Assembly: GCA_948474755.1 (NCBI GenBank)
Contig: CAOLHI010002125.1
Coordinates: 124,001-188,000, forward strand
Direction: 5' to 3'
DNA from: Ctenosaura bakeri
Taxonomy: Eukaryota > Chordata > Lepidosauria > Squamata > Iguanidae
DNA: 64,000 bases
A program made the position numbers and the translations under genes. Below, piece by piece: positions 22,361 to 32,935 of the stretch (the stretch's first letter is position 1; each line of letters starts with the position of its first letter). The notes under the pieces are model-generated. The model saw only the letters and a list, made by a program, of their open reading frames with translations, was not told the DNA's origin and did not search any database.

Positions 22361-24240
22361 AATCTGGGGTATCCTGGGAACTCTAGTTTTTGTTTGTTTG
22401 TTTGCTTGCTTGCTTGCTTTAAGAAAAGTAATATCTACAATTCTGAAAATATCATTAGGTTTGGAAAACCTTGAGATTTGCAAAACAAACAAACACAGGG
22501 AAAGAAGAACTTCTAAAAGTATGATGAGGAAAATTCCAAACATTCCAGTAAAGCCTGAACATTATTAGGAGCAAAGAATGGCATGGCTGGAATCCTGATC
22601 AGGAGCACTCCAAGAGACAGGACTGGGTTCTGTTAATGTTATATTGTTAAACAACAGTGACCATTTTAAGCACCCTTTTGTGGTAGTCCTGAAAATCTCT
22701 TACAGCTCAAGAGAAATAATACATTAGGTTCTTCATCCTGATCTATCTGGTTTATATTATTTGACATTTGCAATATTATATGCAGATCCATTATTTTTTC
22801 TACCCCATATAGATACTCCTTGAGTTGCTATAATGTTTTACCCCATGAGTAGCGTCTTCAGTAAATGGAAGATGGCACTGAAATATATGTGCTAATGATT
22901 CTTGACTGCATTACCTTCTTGTATGTGTTGTATAGCTGAATATTTCATACACTGGCATGACTAAGAATAGCGTGACATTTTATGATAATCATTTTGCGGA
23001 AATGTTGCTCAATATTTAAATATCATTTCTTGAAGTGAGACTGGCAAATAAGTGTGTTGTCAGTTCCCAAGAGAATATGAAAGAAATTGATTCTGACTTT
23101 AGGGAAAAGATTTGAGCTCAATACAATTTGCGTAATTAAACCGACCTTCTAGTTTTTCTGTGGAGAGACTCAATAAACTGTGGAACAACTCTACAGACCC
23201 AACTTGATAATTCATCAAATTCCCCCTGTTTTGGTAAGGCCAATATGAAATATATACTAAGTTATTTCAAATTAGATTTCCCTGAGTTGTTGTTTTAATG
23301 CTCAAAATATATACTGGAGTTTATACTTTGGACATTAGATCATATTTTACTTACCATTTGCCCTTAGAGCTTTGAGTGAAGCAATTTTTATCTCTTTATG
23401 TAGATGTGTAATTTGTATTGTGTCTGTGCAGGAGTATTTAATTGCACAATTCTATGCATACCAGCTCTGAAATAAATCCCATTGAATACAGTGAGACCTC
23501 CTTTCACATAAGGGTATATAAGACTGTTGTCTTAATGTCTTAGTCTTTTTTATATATCTACTGTTTGATCCGCTGTTTGAAAAATATGCCCTTCAAAACA
23601 GTTAATCATATCAGACTTATATGACCAATGTCAAAGGATGTTTAAGACTTGTAGAATGACAAAGTATATAATCATACAGTGGTTATTAAGTGTTTTATAA
23701 ATAATCAATATTACTATTATTATACCTGTGGTTCTCCCTCCCCCCCCCTTTTTTTTTGGTATTAAAACATATGAAGTCATTGCTTTGATCTCATGAAAAC
23801 CAGATAGGCCTCTACTCATTTGTTGTGTTACCGAGAGTTCCCCTGGAAAAGCTGTCATATGAACTACATGGCTAAGGGTCTATGACCCCTTTCCCCCATC
23901 AGATCCCAAGAAAATGGCAATGACAAGGCACATCAATGTGTTATAATTATAAGCACCAAATCACATTTTCATACCGCCAAAAAGTATGCCAGAGAAAAAA
24001 AAAATTTTTTAAAAAAAATTCTCACCATATTTCAGTAGAACATACTCTAGTGCACACAGTTGGTGCCAAATTTTATTGTCAAGAAAGGGTCTTGACACAC
24101 ATATGGCTTCCAAGGTCCCTGCTGTCACTGTCTAGCTGGATACTGGTAATGCACAAGAGAAATTCTACGTGGAACATTGAGGATTTGGAAGTAAGGGGAG
24201 AAGTACTTTGCTCTGAAAAACTATAAGGTGCACCAGTTTA
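22361..24240. other. Unassigned AT-rich DNA
   Basis: No gene is visible. A (TTTG)n(CTTG)n tract lies at 22,387-22,420 and C/T and A/T homopolymer runs near 23,738-23,758 and 23,997-24,019. 'ctatgcataccagctctgaa' at 23,453 with 'aaatcccattgaa' nearby looks like half of the palindromic MITE seen at 17,346. Confidence 0.4.
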
Positions 24241-24245
24241 ACATG

Positions 24246-25033
24246 TGCTGTGCTAATTCGTCCTACACCGCCCGAGCAACGCGAGTGGCCGGGGGGACGG
24301 CATTTGCCGCCCTCCCGCGAGAAGAGATCGCGCTGCTGGGGCCGACGGGAGGAGGCGGGGGCTGAGCTTAGTATTTAGGGCTGCCCCGCCTCTCTCTCGG
24401 CCTCTCTTTGGATTCAGGCGACCCACCCTCCCTCCCAATGGTTTCAGTGTAAGATAGCTGGTCGCCTCGGGGCCGGGTAGGAATTTTTTCCCTCCCTATA
24501 GGGGGGAGGTTTCACCTACCCTACACTGCGCCTAGGGCGGGGTAATTGGCTTTACAGGGTGGTGTCTTAATTTGGTCTTAACTAGGTTGCCACTGTCATA
24601 CATACAGTCATCCAGGCCGGTATGGGGGGGTCTTAAGGTTCGGCGTGTACCTATGGCACCCCCTTTTCGGGGTGTAGGATAAATCCTATCCTTGAGGAGG
24701 GCCCTGGGATCACCCCACTTGCTATGCAGCGGGGGGTGGGGCTTGGGGCTCACCTCCCAGACAAGGACTGGCCATAAGTCATCATGCAACTTCAGCGGTT
24801 GGCTTTGGGGCCCGGTATCTCGCTCAACGGGCTAGGGGAGATGGTTGGGAGCTGCCTCTTGACCCTAGTCCGAAGATACGGTTGACCCCCCCTTTCTCGG
24901 GTCATAAAATACAAGTTCAAGGTCAAGTTCAAGTTTAAGTTCACCCCTTTATGTTAATTAGGCATATTAATAAATTGCCCTAGTTCAACCCAAGCTCTGT
25001 CTGCGATCTCGTTATTTCGTGGGTTGGGTGGCA
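24246..25033 (+). mobile_element. GC-rich LTR-like element
   Basis: This 788-bp block is much GC-richer than its flanks. It begins TGCTGTGC and ends GGTGGCA, with near-matching 5-bp flanks (ACATG at 24,241-24,245, ATATG at 25,034-25,038). It contains a GC box (GAGGCGGGGGC, ~24,352) followed by a TATTTA TATA-like box (24,372) and an AATAAA signal (24,969-24,974) about 60 bp before the right end, the spacing expected of an LTR on the plus strand. A degenerate AAGTTCAAG tandem lies at 24,911-24,943. Family unknown; a Ty3/gypsy or retroviral solo LTR are both possible. It does not resemble the TGTTAC...GTAACA group. Confidence 0.5.
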
Positions 25034-25084
25034 ATATGTACTATGGCTCAGCTTCAGATGTTGTGGGACCATGTCACAGCAGCT

Positions 25085-25240
25085 GACCCAGCATCTTATA
25101 ATCTGAGAGCAAGGAATTCCTGATTTTTATTTCTTCATTTATTTAGTATAAAGGATCATAGTTTTACATTGCTGTAAGCCACCTTGGGTGATGTGCTGGG
25201 AGAAAGGTGGGGTGTAACCAGGTAGATAGATAATCTATTT
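25085..25240 (+). repeat. LINE-like 3' tail
   Basis: 'attgctgtaagccaccttgg' followed by 'gtgatgtgctgggagaaagg' is the standard non-LTR (L2/CR1-like) 3' tail wording of squamates, 5'-truncated, ending with 'gtagatagataga'. Confidence 0.5.
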
Positions 25241-25289
25241 GTCTCTGCTCTGGGGATAATGAGTGCACAATATAACATGAAGCTATGGT

Positions 25290-25412
25290 TTGAATCCTAT
25301 TGGGCAACCCAACTAGAGCAGGCCCATCAGATTAAGGGAGTTTGCATAAACGTTGACTCCCCATTCAACAGTTCATTCAGTGGATCTACTTAGGTGGGAT
25401 GACAAATAGGAC
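25290..25412. mobile_element. Palindromic MITE with 'caatgggatt'-type arms, copy 2
   Basis: The left arm 'tattgggcaacccaactaga' and the right arm 'gatctacttaggtgggat' with a centre near 25,350 follow the layout of the 17,346 copy: 'aactagagcaggcccatcag' in one arm and 'cagtggatctacttaggtgg' in the other. Diverged and old. Confidence 0.5.
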
Positions 25413-28400
25413 CCAGACCAGAGTGTCTACCGGAAACTTCTCACTTCTCTCTTTTTGCTTCTACTTGAAGAAGGTCTTACTGTCACACTTGAGAATTACA
25501 AAACTCCTTCAGCATAGCAGTGTTATAAGACACAGAAACTGGGCCAAAAGTGAGGGATTCTGAGTGGTAGCAGTGGTGTCTTCTTAACGTCCCCAAATTT
25601 TAATAAGCATTAAACTTTAAAAGAGCAGGATTGCTGTGTAATTATTATAACAGAAAATATCACCTACTTTCCTAAGGATCAATCCAAGCTTGAATTATCT
25701 CCCACGAACTGGAACAGATTGCTTTGATTTACTGTATGTTCTACTGAAAAGTGATAGTTTGAACACTTAACCTGCTATGGCTGGGGGATGATATAAATTC
25801 CTTAAGTGAAACATTTCAGGAACACACATTAAGGGCTTAGCCAAATCTATTTTTCCCTAAATGATAGCATGCTATGCAGCCAGTGTTCTGTGTTACATTA
25901 ATAAATTATAGAAAAGTCAATTAAGTATTTATGGCTTCTTAGTTCACATTTGTTTCTTATTACTAAAATCTAATATGATGAATTTTCAACGTAAAGGCTG
26001 AATTTCATCCATGTGTACTGAAGGCACTAATCTATATTCCTTTCATTGTACATTTTTTTACAGAAATAATCATGAATATTGTGACAGAAATCCTCTTCAG
26101 CTTACACAAACACTAATCCTGGGGCACCTATCAGCTTGTGCCACAACCTTTAAACCACTACCTTGGTTTAGTATTTGGTATCCTGAAGCGACTAAAATAT
26201 TGGACAAGTGTTTTACTTTGAGTTTGGGTTTATATTTGCATGACTGATTTTCCCCCCATAAAACCCCATATGAAAGATGTTTTCACAAAGAAATAAAATA
26301 ATACAAAGATAAAGAATAGCAAAATGGGATCACCAAGCCTTCTATATAGTTGCCCTTAGGGTACTAAAGGGCACTAAAAATATCATGGAAGTGACTGTCA
26401 TTGAGCTATCCCAGGATGAGTAAAGACTGCCTGCAATCTGTCATATGGGAGTAAGAGACACGGCATACCTGGAGGGCATTTCTGAGTACCCATTGTGCTT
26501 GTTAACAGTCTTCCTATTTAAGGATGGTGGTGGATAGAAAAAGTAAGTACCCCCCGCCGCCAAAGTACCTACAAGTATGCAAAACTAACAACATGCCTGC
26601 CAATGTAACCCCCCCCCATACACCTTAAAAGCAGTTCTGGGGCCCCTGCCCTCTTCTCTATCTGCCCTCTTCCTCTATCTGAAATCACCCTTACTGTAGC
26701 TTTTATTATCTCTTTCTGAACATTTAAAGTAATCAACCCTTGCTTTGTATGTTCTTTTCCCTTCCGCCCCATTTCCCAGCATTCCACAGGCTATGATTGG
26801 CTTACTCTGCATGTGTGTGGTTGCATACTCTCATACTCCTTCTCACATATAGATAAATCATAAGTCTCTATCTTCACTGCAGTTCACCCTTTGCTATTGT
26901 TACTGCTAGAAAACATTGATTTTGCACCAACAGTGTACTGTGTAATGTAAATAACAGCTGGAAATTCTGTGGGCTTCCCCTTTTTGAATAGACTCTGCAG
27001 TGCTAATCTGTGTATCCTGAATGAGCAACTGCTTTTTATGGGCAGCTACTCCATTTTCTTCAAGGGTTTCTTCATTCTTTCCAGCTGAAAATCCTTCCTA
27101 ATTGATGTAGAACACTTTAAGCTTTAGAGATCACATTCTGACTTCAGCTTAAGAAATGATATCCCTAGAAATCCAGCCCAAGACATGTTTGTGACAAGAT
27201 GTCATGCTTCTCTTCCAAATGCACAAGTTGACTGGCATTGGAAGGTGAAATTTACTTCCGCATTGATGATGGGACAACATATTCCATGGCACCTGAGGAA
27301 AGAAGGCTAATATAGTGAGTACAGGGTACAGTGAGCAGGCCACCTGGCTGTATTTTCCAACACCCCAGTGCCATGTATTGCCAGTCACCATCTGGCACCA
27401 TCACCATCACTCTGTGTGCTGTTAGGACACCGTTAAGGCAAGTAGCACAGGTCATGCCCAGAATCTATACTTTGCTTCTGGGGGACCCAACTACTTCTGC
27501 CTCCCTTCCATGTATGATATACTTCTGATTTCTCTTCAGATCCTATAGAGTTCTGCTGCAGTTCAGAGCTGTTAAAAAATGGGTGCCCTAGTTTATAAAA
27601 GACATTGTGTTCAGAGGACTTTTCAACCTGATGACAAGAGCACAAACTGTTGCTTGCATTCTAGGAAGTAATAATCAGTTCACTGGAGTAGTGTGGAAAG
27701 GGAGATAAATTCTCTGCTGAGGTTGGTATTCTATATCCAACATTGGAATGGTGACATCACAAGCATGTCTAAAATACTGTTCTAAGACAAAAGTCAGTGT
27801 TAGCATATTGATGCTGGCAAGTCAAAGACACAACTGTCTGTAATTTTTCAAAGATCAAGTAGAAATGATCTTTGATGATGATGATGATGATTTTGTCTAT
27901 ACTTCTAATACATGGAAATTCTGAACCCTAGCATTTCTTATCTGGAGTGTGTTTATTACTAGCTGAAGTATGCCCAGTGCTGCCTGGGTCAATATGTAAT
28001 ACCTCAAAAGTGGTTCAGGAGAAATCCTGTTCTCTTGCTTCATCACCTCACCACTTCATTTTAGGAATCTTACCCGCAGTGTTTTAGCCCTCCCCTGTGT
28101 TCCTAGTGTTTCATCTCTGCCTCAGGAATCTTTGCAACAGAACTTCAGAAAGCCCCCTCCCATTTGTACCCCTCTAGCCTGCTCTAATTTCTAACCATAT
28201 GTATGTGAGAGAAAGTTAGAAACAAGATACAGCTTTCTGAGACACTGTTGCTAAGTTTTCTGAAGCAGAAACAAATATATATTCTAATGAATTGTGGCAG
28301 CTCCTCCCCAGCTTTGATACTAGGAAGCCCCTAGTTTAGAGTTTCAGTTTGAAACTGACCACGTCAACTCAAGCAACAATCAAAACATTTTGTAGCATCT

Positions 28401-28988
28401 AACACAGTGTCCCAGTGACTCATGGCATCTTCTCTTCCTCTTTTTTCTTTTTGGTCTTTTTTTCTTTTTAAGGGATTCTTTGGGTTTTCAACCAAGAAAT
28501 ACTTCCTCAGATTTTTAGGTGGTGAATTATGGCAGTTGCTCTTTTTCACTTGTAGGGAACCCTTCCCTTTATGGAAATTTCAACCTTTTGATTAGAAACT
28601 GGAATTGCAACTTCAACAACAAACAAAAGCATTCCTTTAAATGTTGAGCCACCTACTGGGAGAGCTTGCTGAATTATGGCAGCCTCTTTTTTTTCCATCT
28701 AGAATCTCAGCCTATCCCACACCCCAATAATTTTTTAAACATAATTTTTAAAATATAAATTTTAATTTTTTTTCTTCTAACTTTTACAACCAAAACCATT
28801 CTATCAGATCCTGAGATGCCTAGCATGATATCCTGATGAGTTTATGGCTACCACAGGCAGACAGAAAATTAATTATTATAGATTACTTATTAATTATTAT
28901 AGATTAAGTATTCAACAGATCAACTTGGAAAAAATAATTGAAATCATCTCACAGCTGATTATTCAGCTTATTTTAGTGGCAGCATTAC
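25413..28988. other. Unassigned DNA with a (GAT)n microsatellite
   Basis: No gene is visible. A (GAT)n run sits at 27,872-27,891. Near 27,960-28,000 'tatgcccagtgctgcctggg' resembles 'tatttacccagtgttgccta' at 62,515, possibly two ends of one unnamed transposon family. AT-rich runs occur near 28,725-28,775. Confidence 0.4.
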
Positions 28989-28991
28989 TAT

Positions 28992-29413
28992 GGCCCTTTT
29001 CGCACAATATTTCTTAAGCGAAAGGGCCCCTTCAGCATTGTGTAAATGTGAGGAGCGGTCTGCATGATGCACTCACATTTACACGATGCTCAAGGGCCAG
29101 ACGCAGAGTGAGCACAGTTTTTTTTCATTTTCGGCTTCAAGCCGAAAATGCTCCGTGCTCACGTGTTAGTCCGGTGCCTCACGCGCACTTACCTGGCGTG
29201 CGGTGTGTCAGGAGCCGGGCCGGTCGTGCTTCCTGTGCAGTGCAGGCTGGGAAAGATCCCAGGCTGCACTGCGAAAGGAAGAGGTGGGGCGGTCACGCGA
29301 GAGGAAGGAGCTGTGGAGGCCAAGTAGCAGGAAAGCAGGAGTGTTTCCTCCCAAGCCTTCGTGCGCGAGCCGAGCAGCCCAGCACCGGTAGAAGGTAAGG
29401 TGCAGAAAGGGCC
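28992..29413 (+). mobile_element. Multi-hairpin DNA transposon (GGCC-ended family B), copy 1
   Basis: Termini GGCCCTTTTCGCAC and GTGCAGAAAGGGCC are flanked by an exact 3-bp duplication TAT (28,989-28,991 and 29,414-29,416). Inside the left end the terminal sequence is repeated in inverse as GCGAAAGGGCC (29,020-29,030), so this end folds back on itself. A second hairpin follows, with 19-bp arms 'agcattgtgtaaatgtgag' and 'ctcacatttacacgatgct'. A third at 29,126-29,150 has 11-bp arms CATTTTCGGCT/AGCCGAAAATG. The right half is GC- and CpG-rich. 422 bp, no coding capacity; frames of about 90-116 aa are chance. Confidence 0.85.
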
Positions 29414-29416
29414 TAT

Positions 29417-31299
29417 AAAAGGAATCTTTGAATTAGGTGTTTGAACCAATCCATGCAAAGACCCTCATAGCATCCTCACAGCATCCAAAGACAGGCAGAA
29501 GAAAAAGAAATATAGGTATAGCCATCCTCCCTTTACAATAGGGTAACAACATTTATCCTGAGTAGCGATCATTGATTCTTTCCCCCTTTACTGTTTCCCA
29601 CAAATGTTCCGTTCATTATTGAAATCATCGGGGGGGGGGTGAACATCTCCACTGCACTCCTGGAAAATTAAAATAACTAAAATAAAATAAATTTGCACCC
29701 CAAACACTTTCTAGAAGGCAGGGGGCCAACTTCACATGTCCCCCCCAGTCATCTTAGGCCCCAAGGAAATCTTTTTAACAAGAGGAAATGAGCAGAAGTC
29801 CTCTCCTGGTGCAAGAGAGAAGTGACAAAAATGCTACCGTGACCCCTAGACAGCATTTAGAGTTAAAAAAAATGACCCCTAGGGGCCACAAAATGGCCTT
29901 GGGGATGCATGAAGGCCACAGGTCACACTTTGCCTGCTTGTGATTTAGGAACATGCATCTTGACTGAATCAGACTCAGAATCTTCACACTAGGCAAGCAA
30001 GACAGTATGTGATCAATCTGTGCATCATAAACCTATTTCTCTTTATTAATACTTATTATTAAGAGGAGGGGTGAGGAACCCAGATGTTTCTAGCCTACAG
30101 TTCCCATCATGCTAATTACTGGTTGGGCTGACTGAAAATCAAAATCTACTAATGGTTGGAGGGCTACATGTCTCCTACCCCAGAGGAAAGCCATTGGCAC
30201 AAAGCATGGCATCTGATAACAAGACATACAAAGCTTTCTCTTGCTTCAAGAGAAAGCGTCAAATCAAGGGTCAAAATCCCCCGTATGTCTCATAATGTAC
30301 TAAGCTTACTACACCACATACTAAGTTTTGGGGGTTTGGCTGCATTCATTGTCAACATTAGTGATAGACCAAAAACCTTCTTGCTGAAGTCTTGTAAGTG
30401 TGATGGATTCAATGTGGTTTACGTCAATCGCTTCAAGTATGTACTCCGCTGTGTTAGAATTCTCTCTTTTTTTTTAGCGACAAGATTTTTTTGTTTCAAC
30501 AAGATTTGACATTCCCCTGCATATAATATGCAAAACAGTTTACTAATAGCCAACCTTCTTTGCTTCAGTATTTTAATTTAAACCTGATCCTTCTAGCCAT
30601 GGTCCAGTATGAATAGCTCAGCTGTCTTGGCATTTCCAATCAAGTCATTTGTTATTATGATGATCGGGCATCCTAGGAGGTTTTTTTCCCAGAAAATTGA
30701 AAGCGGCAGCAGAGAAACTAATGAGTAAAGCAATAAGGTACCGTCAGATCCCCTTGATAACCATGTATCTCCCTGGAGGGTCGAGCATCTTCTTGCTGAA
30801 AGTGACTGATGCTCACATTGGAATACAGCCTACATCAAGCTGCTAACATTTCACAAGTGTTCATATTTATTTCAGATGTTATTATGATCTTATCTGACAA
30901 AACAATCTTTCTAAGGATTGCCAGCATTCACCCAGTTAACATAAATTTCATATGGAGCTAAAACTGTTTATGAAAGTTCAGTAGTTCAATATACCACCGT
31001 TATTGCTTTTTCTTCAAAATATTCTAAATGAATTAGCTCTGGAAAATGGGATTTACTGGCCGTAATCTCAGTGCGTTTTGTAAGCAAAAGTACACATTTT
31101 TACCTAGCTCTCATATCTGGGTAATTTAGTATATCTGAATTGGTATAAGAACTTCCCTTGAAATCATATAGTTTCATTTTATTTTGTAACCATTGAAGTA
31201 TTGCTAAAGGCAATTCACACAGAGAGCCGAGGAAAAGCAACGGTTTTAAACTTGCTCATAGAACAGTGAGATGAAATCTTGCCAGATAGTTGAAAGGTA
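29417..31299. other. Unassigned DNA, partly low in repeats
   Basis: No gene is visible. A G-run occurs at 29,631-29,639. At 30,066-30,172 a worn copy of the 'ctacaactcccatcatgct'-type reptilian palindromic element is likely ('ctacagttcccatcatgcta'). From about 30,590 to 31,200 I see no repeat at all; this is one of the better candidates for conserved non-coding sequence. Confidence 0.4.
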
Positions 31300-31518
31300 T
31301 GTCCTTTAAACACTCACACAACAGAATTATAGTGCTATTATTCCAATTTAATTATCAAGGTTCCATCCCCTAAAATCCTAGGACCGGCAGTTTAGGGAGG
31401 TACATTTAGCATTCTCAGCCAGAGAGCTCCAGTGCCTCACCAAACTACAAACCAGAGTGGAACCATGGCAATTCAAGTGGAATAATAGCACTATAATTCT
31501 GTAGTATGAACGGGGCCC
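31300..31518. mobile_element. Palindromic MITE, family C relative
   Basis: Outer arms 'acagaattatagtgctatta' (31,321) and 'taatagcactataattctgt' (right) are exact reverse complements over 20 bp. The inner core carries the 'ctcagccagagagctc' and 'aaactacaaaccag' phrases found in the family C elements. The right end reads GAACGGGGCCC, the left end GTCCTTTAAACAC, a worn GGGCCC.TT-type terminus. About 219 bp, no coding capacity. Confidence 0.7.
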
Positions 31519-32497
31519 TTAGTAAAGATCTTCCCAAGAAAGGATGACAGTCTTATGAAGAATAGCCAGTTTGTTCTCCTTACAAACTAACCTTCATCAG
31601 TGCTTCTCTTTAGCTTCCCATGCACCTTCAAATCCTGCTCTGGAGGGCTGTGTAAACTTTCAAGGAAGATTTTGAGCAGTACAGGGAACTTCAGGGGAGG
31701 GAAAGAATGTCTTGCCATGCTAGCTGTCAGGCACTAGCTCAACATTAGATGTGGGTCCATTTCTCTGTTTTGTTTTGTTGTTGTTCTTTGACCTGTAGAG
31801 CAGCCCAACTGATTACAACAGCTGAGAAAAAGTTAGTCTGCACCTTCTTCAATGTAGCAAATGTGTGAAGTGGCTAAATGACTTTTCCACTGCATATGCA
31901 TAATGGAAATATGCTTCAAAGAGCCAGAACCAAATACAGGAAAATGATCATAGCAAAGCTATAACTCAAAGCTTGCAATACTAGACAAACTGCTGAAACA
32001 TATTTGTAAAGAGGTCATTCTTAAAATGGAAGTAAATTTTCACTTTAATCATAGACAAGGAGGAATAGTTCACATACTTTTCTCTCATCTGTGGAAGAGA
32101 ACAAAGATTTCTGTGCAGCATTTTCCCAGTATTCACACCTTGTGAAATGCTCTTTGGACATTATTCTGCATAGAATCCTTCTTTTCTATGAAAAAATGCA
32201 GCAAAATCACATTTTCTGCACAGGAAACAGTTTATTTCTCACACACATGAAAAAAAAAATTTCTCTGTTCATAAAAACGTTTCCTTCCCACCCTCCTTCT
32301 CCCTCCCTCCCCTTTTTCATATGATAACCACATGTATTTCATCACATAATTCCTTAAACAGTTCACAAAGCATATACAGAAAACAATGACACAAAAATTG
32401 TGCTGCTTTATAATTGTTTCCAACAGGATTTCCTGAGTAAAAAGAACCCTTTTCTCTGTCAGGCAGTGTATAAAAACAATGATCCTCTCCATCCTTT
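31519..32497. other. Unassigned DNA with a TTTCTGTGCAG-rich tract
   Basis: No gene is visible. From 32,105 to 32,240 the words TTTCTGTGCAGCA, TTCTGCATAGAA and TTTTCTGCACAGGAAA recur irregularly, as in the array at 54,275-54,490. A pyrimidine-rich run lies at 32,281-32,315. Confidence 0.4.
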
Positions 32498-32722
32498 TAT
32501 TGTTGTGTGCCTTCGAGTCATTTCCAGCTTATGGTGATCTTAAGGAAACCTATCATGGAGTTTTCTTGGTAAGATTACCTCAGAAGAGGTTTATTGTTGC
32601 TTTTCTCTGAGGCTGAGAAAATGTGACTTGTCCAAGGCCACCCCATGGGTTTCCATAGCTGAGACAGGATTCAGATCTTGGTCTCCAGAGTTGTAGTCCA
32701 ATGCTCAAACCATTGCACTACT
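32498..32722 (-). mobile_element. Sauria-type tRNA-derived SINE
   Basis: Read on the minus strand it has a tRNA-like head ('gtagtgcaatggtttgagca', then a worn B-box near 'ggattcagatc' in plus), a central 'ccatggggtggccttggaca' segment and the squamate SINE tail 'ataagctggaaatgactcga' plus 'aggcacacaacaa'. About 225 bp, near full length. The 3' tail of such SINEs is recognised by a partner LINE. Confidence 0.85.
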
Positions 32723-32754
32723 TCTTAAGAATGTAATATAACCAGGAGACCTAT

Positions 32755-32935
32755 CTCTATATAGGGACAGGTCATCTGCAGGCAGACCAAGTCTAACATC
32801 CCTGACGGGCCATCAAAATCTTCCAGGAAGCCCACAAGCAGAGTTTGAAGTCTATAGCCTTGCTCAATGGTTTCTTCCTTAGCAACCGATATTCAAATAG
32901 CATGTTGAAGTGAAGTTGTACATAGACCTTAACAG
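32755..32935 (+). repeat. Old interspersed repeat fragment, same family as 1,755-1,900
   Basis: Shares 'ggaagcccacaagcag' and the surrounding order ('gaccaagtctaacatccctg' before, 'caaccgatattcaaatagca' after) with a common reptilian retroposon; the after-part resembles 'caactggtattcagaagca' of that family. Diverged. Confidence 0.4.

Noticed and set aside
29048..29398. 116-aa frame rich in R, S and C
   Set aside because: It is contained in a non-autonomous transposon and is not preserved in the sister copies at 39,623 and 43,035.
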